From Bifidobacterium scaligerum (GTDB taxonomy: Bacteria; Actinomycetota; Actinomycetes; Actinomycetales; Bifidobacteriaceae), in contig NZ_PGLQ01000002.1 of the NCBI RefSeq assembly GCF_002802865.1, positions 1 to 34,102 on the forward strand: 34,102 bases of DNA, read 5' to 3'. Below the pieces are notes generated by a model, which saw only the letters and a list, made by a program, of their open reading frames with translations, ran no database searches and was not told the DNA's origin. Positions 17,944 through 26,242 of this stretch are shown in pieces. The number at the start of each line of letters is the position of its first letter. Positions within the stretch are counted from its first letter, which is position 1. Position numbers and translations under genes: made by a program.

Positions 17944-18915
17944 CTACTGGGCCTTGGCATCCTTCTCGATATCCGCAAGGAAGCCCTGTAGCTCCTTGGC
18001 GCTGAACTTATCGGCGAAGACCGCCGTACCGCCAGAGTTCTCCTGAAGGGCATCAAGCACATCCTTCTCATGGAAGATATCGACAAGCTTCTTGTAGGTC
18101 TCGTTGTTCACGTCCGCCTTACGAGCCACCCACACGTTGATGTACGGACGGGCTTCTTCGGATTCAGCATCGTCCTGATAAATGGCATCCTTCGGATCGA
18201 GACCTGCATCAGCTACATAGTCGTTGTTGATGACACCGGCGGCGATAGTCGGATCCTTCAACGTCGTAGCCACCTGCTCGGCCTTCAGCGGGGTCACCTT
18301 GACTTTGCTCTTGGCTTCGTCGATGTCGGCCGGAGTAGAGAAAGCCGTCCAGTCACCCTTAAGGGTCACAAGGCCAGCAGCCTTGAGCACACCGATGGCT
18401 CGGGCCTGATTGGTTTCATCGTTCGGGATGGTGACGGTGTCACCCTGCTTGATGTCGTCAATGCTCTTGACCTTGGTGGAATATACACCGAGCGGGTAGA
18501 TGGCGGTGCCGCCGATGGGCTGAAGATCCTTGTTGTTACTCACATTGTAGTTAGCCAGATAAAGCAGGTGCTGGAATTCATTGAGATCCAATTCACCGGA
18601 ATCCAGTGCAGGATTCTCGGAAGTGTAATCCTGGAAGTCGACGATATCTACATAGATGCCGGCCGCTTCCGCCTTCTGCTTGAACTTGACCCATTCCGGG
18701 TTGGTTGCACCTACCACACCGATCTTGACCGGATTATCCTTGCTGCCCTTGGCCGCGGCCTCATCGGCACCGGCGAAAGCGCGATAGCCAAAGAATGCGG
18801 CCACGGCGATAATGGCTACCACTACAACGGCAATAATCGTATTGCGCAAAGTGTGGTTCACACGTACCGGTTCGTTGTTGTTGGCCGGGGACGCCGGCTG
18901 GGTTGCTGTTGTCAT
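17944..18915 (-). CDS. metQ: Methionine-type ABC transporter substrate-binding protein (NlpA/MetQ family)
   Basis: Binding protein of the importer (323 aa). The NlpA-type domain begins near residue 60 (NPVKIGVVGATNPEW). Start ATG at 18915 has GAGAGAGGAAATCC before it; a longer frame to 18996 is less likely. A hydrophobic segment (about 26-46) follows a 25-residue hydrophilic head, but there is no lipobox cysteine, so the protein looks anchored by an uncleaved N-terminal helix instead of a lipid. First gene of metQ-metN-metI. Methionine itself as the ligand is inferred from family. Confidence 0.92.
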   Translation of the reverse strand: MTTATQPASPANNNEPVRVNHTLRNTIIAVVVVAIIAVAAFFGYRAFAGADEAAAKGSKDNPVKIGVVGATNPEWVKFKQKAEAAGIYVDIVDFQDYTSENPALDSGELDLNEFQHLLYLANYNVSNNKDLQPIGGTAIYPLGVYSTKVKSIDDIKQGDTVTIPNDETNQARAIGVLKAAGLVTLKGDWTAFSTPADIDEAKSKVKVTPLKAEQVATTLKDPTIAAGVINNDYVADAGLDPKDAIYQDDAESEEARPYINVWVARKADVNNETYKKLVDIFHEKDVLDALQENSGGTAVFADKFSAKELQGFLADIEKDAKAQ

Positions 18916-19030
18916 TGGATTTCCTCTCTCTCCAAAAATTGTTGACGAGTAACACCGTAGCGTGCTCGGACCGGTCATACGGCGAAAAAAGGGCAAATGC
19001 CATATAGGTGTCTTTTATGACGAGTGCACA

Positions 19031-19044
19031 ATGGCATCTGCCAT
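19031..19044. promoter_or_regulatory. Candidate operator in the divergent metQ/HAD promoter region
   Basis: ATGGCA-TC-TGCCAT is a perfect 6-bp inverted repeat between the divergently transcribed metQ and HAD genes. A further half-site-like TGCCAT lies at about 19001. A repressor shared by both genes is possible; no regulator is identified. Confidence 0.3.
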
Positions 19045-19090
19045 CACGGTTTAATAACGCGTTACAGACAGGTCGAGAGGAACTTCGACA

Positions 19091-19921
19091 ATGGAATACG
19101 TGACTATTGACGAACCGCACCATGACATCAAGGCCGTATTTTTCGACATTGACGGCACGCTTACCAGTTTCGTGACTCATACCGTTCCCGTCTCCACCGT
19201 CGAGGCCATTCACCGCTTGCAGGCTGAAGGAATCAAAGTTTTCATCTGTACTGGCCGCGCACCATCACAAATGAATGTCGTGCTTGACACCATGCCAGTA
19301 ACTTTCGACGGCATCGTGGCATTCAACGGACAGTACTGCTTTGACAACACAGGCTTCTTCGCCTCACAGGCAATTGATACCGATGACATTCGCATTATCA
19401 TCAACTGGTTGGCGGCCCACCCGGAAGTGGTATGCAACTTCGGGGAAAAAGATTACGTATACTTCAATCATTCGAACGAACGGTTGCAGGCCACATGGAA
19501 GAAATTGGGGAAAACAGCGCCGACACGGTACTTCGACGATCCCATGCCGCGTGCAATCACGCATGAGACCTTCCAGATCAGTCCATTCATCGCTGCCGAG
19601 CAGGAGGCAGAACTGGTGAGCCTTTGCAGCAACATCCGTGGAGTGCGGTGGCATCCGGATTTCACCGATCTGATTCCTGCCGATGGCGGCAAGCCACGTG
19701 GCATACAACGATTCATGGAGCATTACGGCATTGCGCGAGAGCAGACTATGGCATTCGGCGATGGTGGCAACGATACCGACATGCTTGCGTTTGCAGGCAT
19801 AGGCGTGGCTATGGGTAACGCTACGGCTGAGCCCAAAGCTGCAGCTGATTACATCACCGATGATGTCGATCATGACGGTGTACTCAATGCGTTACTCCAT
19901 TGGGGAGTGCTGAAGGATTGA
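19091..19921 (+). CDS. HAD-superfamily hydrolase, Cof type (IIB)
   Basis: Cytoplasmic phosphatase of 276 aa. Motif I is FFDIDGTL with the nucleophile D19 and acid D21; motif IV is GDGGNDTDML, followed by GVAMGNATAEPKAAADYIT, typical of Cof-like sugar-phosphate or FMN/pyridoxal-phosphate phosphatases. The C2 cap sits between them. ATG at 19091 has GAGAGGAA upstream. It faces phosphoketolase and the two share a terminator. The substrate cannot be read from sequence. Confidence 0.9.
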   Translation: MEYVTIDEPHHDIKAVFFDIDGTLTSFVTHTVPVSTVEAIHRLQAEGIKVFICTGRAPSQMNVVLDTMPVTFDGIVAFNGQYCFDNTGFFASQAIDTDDIRIIINWLAAHPEVVCNFGEKDYVYFNHSNERLQATWKKLGKTAPTRYFDDPMPRAITHETFQISPFIAAEQEAELVSLCSNIRGVRWHPDFTDLIPADGGKPRGIQRFMEHYGIAREQTMAFGDGGNDTDMLAFAGIGVAMGNATAEPKAAADYITDDVDHDGVLNALLHWGVLKD

Positions 19922-19997
19922 GCCGACAGTAACGAATTCATTCATGGATTCGTAGGTCAATGTGCTGCATTCATGTACCGTATGCGACACAACGATT

Positions 19998-20028
19998 ACA
20001 AAAAGGCCTGGGATTTCTCCCAGGCCTT
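19998..20028. terminator. Bidirectional terminator between xfp and the HAD gene
   Basis: AAGGCCTGGGA (20003-20013) and TCCCAGGCCTT (20018-20028) form a perfect 11-bp stem with a TTTC loop. On the minus strand TTTTTGTA follows, a good U-tract for xfp; on the plus strand only TCTCT follows, so it is weaker for the HAD gene. Confidence 0.88.
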
Positions 20029-20072
20029 CTCTATGCGTTATCGAGACTGATAGACGCTATGCACAGAGTGCA

Positions 20073-22550
20073 TCACTCGTTGTCGCCGGCGGTAGCGGCG
20101 GTAGCGGTGACAGCACCCTTCTCCTCGGTGTTCACGCCGGAGTAGATCCAGTCGGTGTAATCCGGGTGATCGTAGCCGTTGTCGACAGCGAACTGGAAGG
20201 CTTCCTCGCGGAAGGCCTCAAGCTCAGCGATCTTGTCGGCGTACTTCTCAGCGTCGATCATGCGCAGAGCCTCAGCGGTCAGCTCGTAACGATCGATGCG
20301 GTTGACGCGAACCATGTCGTACGGGGTAGTGGTGGAGCCCTCTTCCTCGTAGCCGTGGACGTTGAAGTTGTCGTGGTTCGGACGATCGTAGATCAGGCCG
20401 CGCACATCGTGAGCGTAGGAGTGGTAAGCGAACAGCACCGGCTTGTCAGCGGTGAAGATGTCAGCGAACTCCTCGTCAGTCAGAGCCTCGTCGTTCTCCT
20501 TGGCGGACTGCAGGGAGAGCAGATCAGCGACGTTGACGACCTTGAACTTGATGCCCATAGCCTTCAGCTTGTCGGAAGCAGCCATGATCTCCTGAGTCGG
20601 AACATCGCCGGCAGCGGCAAGCACGACCTCAGCCTCATCGTTGGACTTGGCGGTGGAAGCCCAATCCCAAGCAGCAGCACCCTTCTCAAGCTCAGCGCGA
20701 GCCTCGTCCAGGGTCAGCCAGGTGGCAGCCGGCTGCTTACCAGCGATGATGGCGTTGATCTTGTTGGTGGACTTGTAGCACTTCTCGGCGATAGCCAGCA
20801 GCATGTTCGCATCGGTGGCGAAGTAGATGCCGATGACGTGATCGTTGTGGAAGCACTTGTTCAGAAGCAGGGAGGTGACACCCGGATCCTGGTGGGAGAA
20901 GCCGTTGTGATCCTGACGCCACACGTGAGAGGAGACGAGCAGGTTCATGGAGGCGATCGGCTTACGCCACGGAATCTCGCGGACGGTAGCCTCAAGCCAC
21001 TTGGCGTGCTGGTTCAGCATGGAGTCGATCACGTGGACGAAGGACTCGTAGGAGCTCCAGATGCCGTGACGACCAGTCAGCAGGTAAGCCTCAAGGAAGC
21101 CTTCCATCTGGTGCTCGGACAGCTGCTCGACGACCTGGCCGGAGACGTGCATGTGCTCGTCGACCTCGTCGGAGATGTAGCCGGCATCCCACTGCTTGTT
21201 GGTGACCTCGTAGGAAGCCTGCAGACGGTTGGAAGCGGTCTCATCCGGTCCGAAGATACGGAAGTCGTGCATGTTGCGAGCGATGATGTCGCGGGTGTAG
21301 GCGCCCAGAGTACGGGTGGCTTCGAGCTGGCCCCAGCCGTGGCCGTACTTCTTGACTTCCTTGACCTCGTAGTTCTCGAGCTCCGGCAGATCCAGATCCT
21401 TACGGATCACGCCGCCGTTAGCGTTCGGGTTGGCACCGATGCGCAGCTCGCCCTTCGGCATGAAGGCCAGAACGTCGTCCTTGACGGCACCGTTCTCGTC
21501 GAACAGCTCCTCCGGCTTGTAGGACTCCAGCCAGTTCTTCAGAACCTCGAAGTGGGCCTCGGTATCGCGGGCGGAAGCCAGCGGCACCTGGTGAGAACGC
21601 CAGGAGCCCTCGGTCTTCTTGCCGTCGATGTACTTCGGGCAGGTCCAACCCTTCGGGGTGCGGAAGATCAGCATCGGATAGAACGGACGGTGGACGTTGT
21701 CGGTCTGAGCAGTGGCCTTGATGTCGCAGATCTCGTCCCAGATGGTCTCCCACAGCTCGGCGAAGCGACGGTGGATGGACATGTGGTCCTCATCGTCGAA
21801 GCCGGCGACGAACTCGTACGGCTCGTAGCCCATGCCGTGGAAGAACTCGTGCAGCTCTTCGTCGGAGATGCGGGACAGGATGGTCGGGTTGGCGATCTTG
21901 TAGCCGTTGAGGTGCAGGATCGGCAGCACGATACCATCGGTGCGCGGGTTCACGAGCTTGTTGGACTGCCAGCCGGTAGCCAGCGGGCCGGTCTCAGCTT
22001 CGCCGTCGCCGACGATGGCCGGGACGAACAGGCTCGGGTTGTCCATGATGGCACCGTAAGCGTGGGACAGAGCGTAGCCCAGCTCACCACCCTCATGAAT
22101 GGAGCCCGGGGTCTCCGGAGCGAAGTGGGACGGGATGCCGCCCGGGTAGGAGAACTGACGGAAGAACTTCTGCAGACCAGCCTCATCCTTGGTGATCTTC
22201 GGGAAGGTCTCGGTGTAGGTGCCATCCAGGTAGGACTGGGAGGTACCAGCCGGGCCACCGTGGCCCGGGCCCATGATGATCACGGTGTTCTGGCCGTGGT
22301 CAGCGATGAAGCGGTTGATGTGGCCGATGAGGAAGTTCAGGCCAGGGGTGGTGCCCCAGTGGCCCACCAGACGGTGCTTGACGTCTTCGCGGGTGAACGG
22401 CTCCTTCATCAGCGGGTTGCTACGCAGGTAGATCTGGCCGATGGAGAGGTAGTTGGCGGCGCGCCAGTACTTGTCGACGCCTTCGAGGGCTTCCTCGGAA
22501 ACCGGAGCGTTCAGCTTCTTCCAAGGGGTGCCAATAACAGGACTCGTCAT
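20073..22550 (-). CDS. xfp: Xylulose-5-phosphate/fructose-6-phosphate phosphoketolase
   Basis: Thiamine-diphosphate enzyme (825 aa, the standard bifidobacterial length) that cleaves fructose 6-phosphate to erythrose 4-phosphate plus acetyl phosphate, and xylulose 5-phosphate to glyceraldehyde 3-phosphate plus acetyl phosphate; the defining step of the bifid shunt. The ThDP/Mg motif GDGEAETG lies at 181-188, and the active-site histidines H64, H97 and H142 are present. ATG at 22550 is preceded by a tandem Shine-Dalgarno (AGGAGTACAGGAGTACAC); longer frames to 22658 lack support. Codon bias is extreme, as expected for one of the most abundant proteins. Presence of this form argues strongly for Bifidobacterium. 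Confidence 0.98.
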   Translation of the reverse strand: MTSPVIGTPWKKLNAPVSEEALEGVDKYWRAANYLSIGQIYLRSNPLMKEPFTREDVKHRLVGHWGTTPGLNFLIGHINRFIADHGQNTVIIMGPGHGGPAGTSQSYLDGTYTETFPKITKDEAGLQKFFRQFSYPGGIPSHFAPETPGSIHEGGELGYALSHAYGAIMDNPSLFVPAIVGDGEAETGPLATGWQSNKLVNPRTDGIVLPILHLNGYKIANPTILSRISDEELHEFFHGMGYEPYEFVAGFDDEDHMSIHRRFAELWETIWDEICDIKATAQTDNVHRPFYPMLIFRTPKGWTCPKYIDGKKTEGSWRSHQVPLASARDTEAHFEVLKNWLESYKPEELFDENGAVKDDVLAFMPKGELRIGANPNANGGVIRKDLDLPELENYEVKEVKKYGHGWGQLEATRTLGAYTRDIIARNMHDFRIFGPDETASNRLQASYEVTNKQWDAGYISDEVDEHMHVSGQVVEQLSEHQMEGFLEAYLLTGRHGIWSSYESFVHVIDSMLNQHAKWLEATVREIPWRKPIASMNLLVSSHVWRQDHNGFSHQDPGVTSLLLNKCFHNDHVIGIYFATDANMLLAIAEKCYKSTNKINAIIAGKQPAATWLTLDEARAELEKGAAAWDWASTAKSNDEAEVVLAAAGDVPTQEIMAASDKLKAMGIKFKVVNVADLLSLQSAKENDEALTDEEFADIFTADKPVLFAYHSYAHDVRGLIYDRPNHDNFNVHGYEEEGSTTTPYDMVRVNRIDRYELTAEALRMIDAEKYADKIAELEAFREEAFQFAVDNGYDHPDYTDWIYSGVNTEEKGAVTATAATAGDNE

Positions 22551-22552
22551 GT

Positions 22553-22568
22553 GTACTCCTGTACTCCT
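22553..22568 (-). promoter_or_regulatory. Tandemly duplicated Shine-Dalgarno of xfp
   Basis: GTACTCCT occurs twice in a row (22553-22560, 22561-22568), so the minus-strand mRNA has two AGGAG ribosome binding sites 8 nt apart just before the xfp start. The nearer one has standard spacing. Confidence 0.6.
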
Positions 22569-22581
22569 GCACGGTATCGTG

Positions 22582-22654
22582 CGATTGATTATTTCTGTTC
22601 GGTCGCGGGCCTCGATTCCTTGCGGTATCAAGGCTTTCCGTTCCCAATCAATCG
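22582..22654. repeat. Spaced 9-bp inverted repeat upstream of xfp
   Basis: CGATTGATT (22582-22590) and AATCAATCG (22646-22654) are perfect inverted copies 55 bp apart in the xfp leader or promoter region. Farther upstream, TCACTATT recurs at 22724 and 22755, 31 bp apart. These may be regulator half-sites; nothing else that looks coding is seen in the 443-bp gap between xfp and guaA. Confidence 0.35.
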
Positions 22655-22828
22655 TCATGGTACGAGGACAACACGACTTTTGAACGATTTCTTGCGGGTG
22701 TGTTCGAAAATGTTAGCGAAATATCACTATTTGTTCGTTTCTTTGAGGCGATTGTCACTATTACCAAAAGACGCGCAATGGCCATAAACGGCGGAAACAC
22801 AAGGAAAACCGGCATTATCTCCACTCTT

Positions 22829-22856
22829 TTCACGTTCGATTTAACCGCGTTAATAT
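22829..22856 (+). promoter_or_regulatory. Possible guaA promoter
   Basis: TTCACG (22829-22834), a 16-nt spacer and TAATAT (22851-22856) resemble a weak -35/-10 pair. Transcription from here would give a leader of about 130 nt containing a small stem-loop (TGTGCG 22887-22892 with CGCACA 22898-22903). No purine riboswitch is recognisable in it. Confidence 0.3.
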
Positions 22857-22993
22857 CGGCGTGTTGAGCCTAAGCACCCTCTTTTTTGTGCGTATTCCGC
22901 ACATTCGCGGCGCGTGTCGGGCTTGTCTGCTTTGCCGGTGATAATCAGGAATACTGCAACCTCGACAATCCCATGAACGTTAGGGGAATATCA

Positions 22994-24556
22994 ATGGCAA
23001 ATGGTCCTGTGCTCGTCGTCGATTTCGGCGCCCAGTACGCCCAGCTCATCGCCCGCCGCGTACGCGAAGCGGGAGTCTACTCGGAATTGGTGCCTCATTC
23101 CATGCCCGTAGACGAAATCCTAGCCAAGGATCCGAAGGCGATTATTCTCTCCGGCGGACCGGCATCCGTGTTTGAACCAGGTGCTCCTTCCATCGACACC
23201 AAGGTGTTCGAAGCCGGCGTACCGGTGCTCGGCATCTGCTATGGATTCCAGGTTATGGCCTACGAGCTTGGCGGCAAGGTGGACAAGGCCGCGCTCGGCG
23301 AGTATGGCAAGACCTCCGCAGTAGTTGATGACGCATCCTCTATTTTGGCTGATTCTCCGGCCGAGCAGGTCACATGGATGAGCCACGGCGTGGCCGTCGA
23401 GCAGGCTCCGGCCGGCTTCGATGTGCTCGCCCACACCGAGGGCGCACCGGTGGCCGCCATGGCGGACGAGTCTCGTAGGCTCTACGGCGTGCAGTGGCAT
23501 CCCGAGGTCAAGCACTCACCGCTCGGTCAGCAGCTCATCGAGAACTTCCTGCACCGTTGCGCCGCGCTACCCAATGATTGGAACGCCTCGAACATCATCG
23601 AGACCGAAGTCAAGAAGATTCGCGAAAAGGTCGGCGACGCCGAGGTGATCTGCGGATTGTCCGGCGGAGTGGATTCCGCTGTTGCCGCAGCTTTGGTGCA
23701 CAAGGCCATCGGCGACCAGCTCACCTGCGTGTTCGTGGACCATGGTCTGCTGCGCAAGGGCGAGGTCGAACAGGTCAAGCATGATTTCGTGGCCGCCACA
23801 GGCATCAAGCTCATCACCGTAGACGCGGCCGATGACTTCCTGACTGCCCTCAAGGGCGTCTCCGAACCGGAGCGCAAACGTAAAATCATCGGCGAGAAGT
23901 TCATCCGCACCTTTGAGAAGGCCCAGCAGCAGGTGCTCGAAGAAGCCGGCGCGCGTGGCAAGGAAGTCAAATTCCTCGTGCAGGGCACGCTATATCCCGA
24001 CGTCGTCGAATCCGGCGGCGGTGACGGTGCCGCAAACATCAAGTCCCACCATAATGTGGGAGGTCTGCCTAAGGACATCAAATTCCAGCTCATCGAACCG
24101 CTGCGTACCTTGTTCAAGGACGAGGTTCGCGCGATCGGCACCGAACTCGGCCTGCCCGATGAGATCGTCTGGCGTCAGCCGTTCCCCGGCCCGGGCCTCG
24201 GCATCCGCATCATCGGCGAAATCACCAAGGAACGCCTCGACCTGTTGCGCGAGGCCGACGCCATCGCCCGTGAGGAACTTTCCAAGGCCGGCCTCGATCG
24301 CGACATCTGGCAGTGCCCGGTCGTACTGCTCGCCGACGTGCATTCTGTGGGCGTTCAGGGCGACGAGCGCACCTACGGCTCCCCCATCGTGCTTCGCCCG
24401 GTTTCCTCGGAAGACGCTATGACTGCCGATTGGGCCCGTGTACCATACGACGTACTCGCCACCATCTCCACGCGCATCACCAACGAGTGCCGCCAGATTA
24501 ACCGAGTGGTGCTGGATTGCACTTCGAAGCCCCCGGCAACCATCGAATGGGAGTGA
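22994..24556 (+). CDS. guaA: GMP synthase (glutamine-hydrolysing)
   Basis: Converts XMP to GMP using ATP and glutamine (520 aa). The glutaminase domain has C82 in GICYGFQ and the H169/E171 pair in QWHPEV. The ATP-pyrophosphatase P-loop LSGGVDS is at 222-228, and the C-terminal dimerisation domain ends in the family-typical [12 protein letters not shown] at 22994 has AGGGGAATATCA upstream; a longer frame to 22886 is not supported. The stop codon lies inside a 26-bp sequence repeated 167 bp downstream, a sign of past site-specific integration at the gene's 3' end. Confidence 0.98.
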   Translation: MANGPVLVVDFGAQYAQLIARRVREAGVYSELVPHSMPVDEILAKDPKAIILSGGPASVFEPGAPSIDTKVFEAGVPVLGICYGFQVMAYELGGKVDKAALGEYGKTSAVVDDASSILADSPAEQVTWMSHGVAVEQAPAGFDVLAHTEGAPVAAMADESRRLYGVQWHPEVKHSPLGQQLIENFLHRCAALPNDWNASNIIETEVKKIREKVGDAEVICGLSGGVDSAVAAALVHKAIGDQLTCVFVDHGLLRKGEVEQVKHDFVAATGIKLITVDAADDFLTALKGVSEPERKRKIIGEKFIRTFEKAQQQVLEEAGARGKEVKFLVQGTLYPDVVESGGGDGAANIKSHHNVGGLPKDIKFQLIEPLRTLFKDEVRAIGTELGLPDEIVWRQPFPGPGLGIRIIGEITKERLDLLREADAIAREELSKAGLDRDIWQCPVVLLADVHSVGVQGDERTYGSPIVLRPVSSEDAMTADWARVPYDVLATISTRITNECRQINRVVLDCTSKPPATIEWE

Positions 24557-24577
24557 AATGCTCTGACGGAGCGTTAG
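24552..24577 (+). repeat. 26-bp direct repeat, copy 1 (overlaps guaA stop; att-like)
   Basis: The sequence from 24552 (AGTGAAATGCTCTGAC...) to 24577 (...GCGTTAG) recurs exactly at 24719-24744. Copy 1 contains the guaA stop codon. Integrases of genomic islands are known to target the guaA 3' end, so these copies could be attachment-site remnants. Confidence 0.65.
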
Positions 24578-24657
24578 CTTCGTTGTGGAACATTCGACGT
24601 ACTGTTGTACGCCTTCATGTTCCACGCCTCGCTACCGCACACATCAGAACATTTCAC
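24553..24657. repeat. Large nested imperfect palindrome after guaA
   Basis: Outer arms 24553-24566 and 24644-24657 match at 13 of 14 positions. Inside are perfect pairs GTGGAACAT (24585-24593) with ATGTTCCAC (24617-24625) and CGTAC (24598-24602) with GTACG (24607-24611). The transcript could fold into one long hairpin beginning at the guaA stop codon. No U-tract follows. Confidence 0.6.
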
Positions 24658-24665
24658 CTAATCAG

Positions 24666-24707
24666 ATGATGTCCTCGGCCATTGTGCCTAGAGGACACAC
24701 GCATCAT
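24666..24707. repeat. Second hairpin downstream of guaA
   Basis: GTCCTC (24671-24676) pairs with GAGGAC (24691-24696), with ATGAT (24666-24670) and ATCAT (24703-24707) outside. Lies between the large palindrome and copy 2 of the direct repeat. Confidence 0.4.
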
Positions 24708-24718
24708 TCGATTATTCA

Positions 24719-24744
24719 AGTGAAATGCTCTGACGGAGCGTTAG
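24719..24744 (+). repeat. 26-bp direct repeat, copy 2 (att-like)
   Basis: Exact second copy of the sequence at 24552-24577, in the same orientation. The two copies bracket 141 bp. The bases just before copy 2 do not resemble guaA, so the match starts at the very end of the gene. Confidence 0.65.
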
Positions 24745-24746
24745 TA

Positions 24747-24789
24747 GATGCCGTTATTCGCAGAATTGATTTCTGTGAATAACGGCATC
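24747..24789. terminator. Strong hairpin, possible guaA terminator or scar element
   Basis: GATGCCGTTATTC (24747-24759) and GAATAACGGCATC (24777-24789) are a perfect 13-bp stem, continued inside by CAGAA/TTCTG. It is followed by GTCGTTATATG, a poor U-tract. It starts 2 nt after copy 2 of the direct repeat, so before any insertion it may have stood right behind guaA as its terminator. Confidence 0.55.
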
Positions 24790-24974
24790 GTCGTTATATG
24801 AAGGCTTATACGGTTTTCGTGAGTGACAGGGTGAATTCTGGAAGTATAGCGTGTTGTCCTAGGTCCTCTGACGCGGCGGGAACCTCCAAGTTGCTCACGA
24901 GTACGCAAAAGTGCCGTTCCTCCTGAGTCGTACCAAATTGGACAACTTAGCTAATAAGTACTTAAAACTCAAGA
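24790..24974. other. AT-rich intergenic stretch without a recognised feature
   Basis: Between the last guaA-side hairpin and the 53-codon ORF the sequence becomes AT-richer than the core genes. A 10-bp palindrome TAAGTACTTA (24955-24964) is present. I see no convincing gene, promoter or RNA here. Confidence 0.5.
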
Positions 24975-25136
24975 ATGGCTTTATTCCAACGTTTTTACAA
25001 TAATATGCCATGTTCCCAATATGTTAGTAAAACGTTTGACTTAGCTGTTGTGGCAAATAAACATGGTACAACGTTGCAAACTGATTGTTTTCCGGAAGAT
25101 GTGGCAAAGGTTGTTGTCATACTGAGTAAGAATTAG
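24975..25136 (+). CDS. Possible small protein (53 aa) upstream of the Mrr gene
   Basis: Open frame of 53 codons from ATG to TAG, preceded in frame by TAA, so it cannot extend upstream. The translation starts MALFQRFYNNMPCSQYVS and ends EDVAKVVVILSKN; I recognise no family and no membrane segment. It ends 33 bp before the Mrr-like gene on the same strand, has the same low-GC codon use, and could be its operon partner or a remnant of a larger gene. There is no strong ribosome binding site (AAG only), which lowers confidence that it is translated. Confidence 0.35.
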   Translation: MALFQRFYNNMPCSQYVSKTFDLAVVANKHGTTLQTDCFPEDVAKVVVILSKN

Positions 25137-25169
25137 TGGACGATCTGCTTCGAGGATTGGAGAACACCT

Positions 25170-26126
25170 ATGACAATGCCGACATGGGATCAGACGTTGT
25201 TCCCTATCATGAAAGAGCTTGCTGGAGGTGAAGTACGCACGGCGAAGGAGCTACATGAAAAAGTGATTGGAGTATTTCATATGTCAGTGGATGAGCAAGG
25301 GGAGACTCTAAAAAGCGGCCAGCTGCGTATTTCAAATCGTGTCGGTTGGGGGTTAACCCATTTGCACAAGGCAAAACTCATCGAAAACGCTGAGAAGCGA
25401 GGATCTTATCGGATTACCGAGGCTGGAAAAGCGTTCTTGAACACGCATTGCGACGGTTTCGCTCGTGAACAGCTGGAAGCCGTACCGGCATTTGTCGCAT
25501 GGAAAAAAGGGTATCAAGGCAAGAATGTTGAGGCAAAGATATCCCCGATATTCAACCATGAGGACGTTAATACCGCTGCCTCTGATGATTTAACTCCAGA
25601 AGACCTTATGGAAAAGGCATCGGAGCAGCTGAATGAGACTCTTGCTTCAGAGCTACTTGATCGCATCATGGCAAATGATCCCTATTTCTTCGAGCGTTTG
25701 GTAACAAAGTTGGTATTGGGTCTTGGATACGGGGATTTGTCGCAGACCTCCAGTGAAGTTACGAAGAAGAGTGGAGACGGTGGTATCGACGGCGTAGTCA
25801 GATTGGATAGGCTCGGTTTGGACTCTGTTTACATTCAAGCCAAACGTTGGAACAGCGATCATGTGGTTGGACGACCTGATATTCAAGGTTTTGTGGGGGC
25901 GCTAGTCGGAAACGGGGCTCAGCGCGGTGTGTTTATCACAACTTCACGTTTTTCGGAGGAAGCTCGTCGTTATGCTGAGGAAAGCATGCGTTCCAGCAAT
26001 CTTAGCGTTGTCCTCGTCGACGGTATGACGTTGACAAAGCTGATGATTGAATACAACGTTGGAGTTAGCGTAAAAACCTCCTATGAAATAAAAGCGGTGG
26101 ATAACGATTTCTTCGATAATGAGTAA
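25170..26126 (+). CDS. mrr: Mrr-type restriction endonuclease (probable type IV, modification-dependent)
   Basis: Protein of 318 aa with an N-terminal winged-helix Mrr_N domain (about 5-95, DNA recognition) and a C-terminal PD-(D/E)xK nuclease domain. Active-site residues: D207 in SGDGGIDG and Q223-x-K225 in QAKRW, with GRPDIQGFVGAL and GVFITTSRFSEEA as in the family; E176 may assist. E. coli Mrr cuts DNA with methylated adenine or cytosine. There is no methyltransferase beside it, in line with a stand-alone type IV enzyme. ATG at 25170 has GGAGAACACCT upstream. Base composition is AT-richer than neighbours and the gene lies 3' of guaA, so it was probably acquired horizontally. Confidence 0.93.
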   Translation: MTMPTWDQTLFPIMKELAGGEVRTAKELHEKVIGVFHMSVDEQGETLKSGQLRISNRVGWGLTHLHKAKLIENAEKRGSYRITEAGKAFLNTHCDGFAREQLEAVPAFVAWKKGYQGKNVEAKISPIFNHEDVNTAASDDLTPEDLMEKASEQLNETLASELLDRIMANDPYFFERLVTKLVLGLGYGDLSQTSSEVTKKSGDGGIDGVVRLDRLGLDSVYIQAKRWNSDHVVGRPDIQGFVGALVGNGAQRGVFITTSRFSEEARRYAEESMRSSNLSVVLVDGMTLTKLMIEYNVGVSVKTSYEIKAVDNDFFDNE

Positions 26127-26196
26127 TGAAAACTAGATTGAAATCCATGTGACTGCGTACTGCTTGTTGCATATCGCGTTGGGATTGGTTATCCGG

Positions 26197-26202
26197 TATA
26201 AT
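26197..26202 (+). promoter_or_regulatory. Consensus -10 element of the DUF1846 gene
   Basis: A perfect TATAAT lies 40 bp upstream of the start codon in the short gap after the Mrr gene. No good -35 is seen at the usual distance. Confidence 0.4.
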
Positions 26203-26242
26203 TCTTTCGTTTACGACGATGTTCGGGAAGGAATACCGCCTT

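Noticed and set aside
19962..22787. 941-codon open frame on the plus strand opposite xfp
   Set aside because: It is a mirror of xfp. Extreme codon bias in a very highly expressed gene removes stops from the antisense frame. The translation has low-complexity Val/Leu/Asp/Gly composition and no recognisable domain.
22857..22993. Purine riboswitch in the guaA leader
   Set aside because: Only one short stem-loop is visible; the conserved purine-aptamer core and terminator are absent.
25036..25063. TTGACT-N16-TAAACA promoter for the Mrr gene
   Set aside because: The -10 match is poor, and it lies inside the possible 53-codon ORF; AT-rich DNA gives such matches by chance.
26127..26155. Possible third, degenerate copy of the guaA repeat after the Mrr gene
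   Set aside because: Only short words (TGAAAT, TGAC, GCG) match, with gaps; not above chance by eye.
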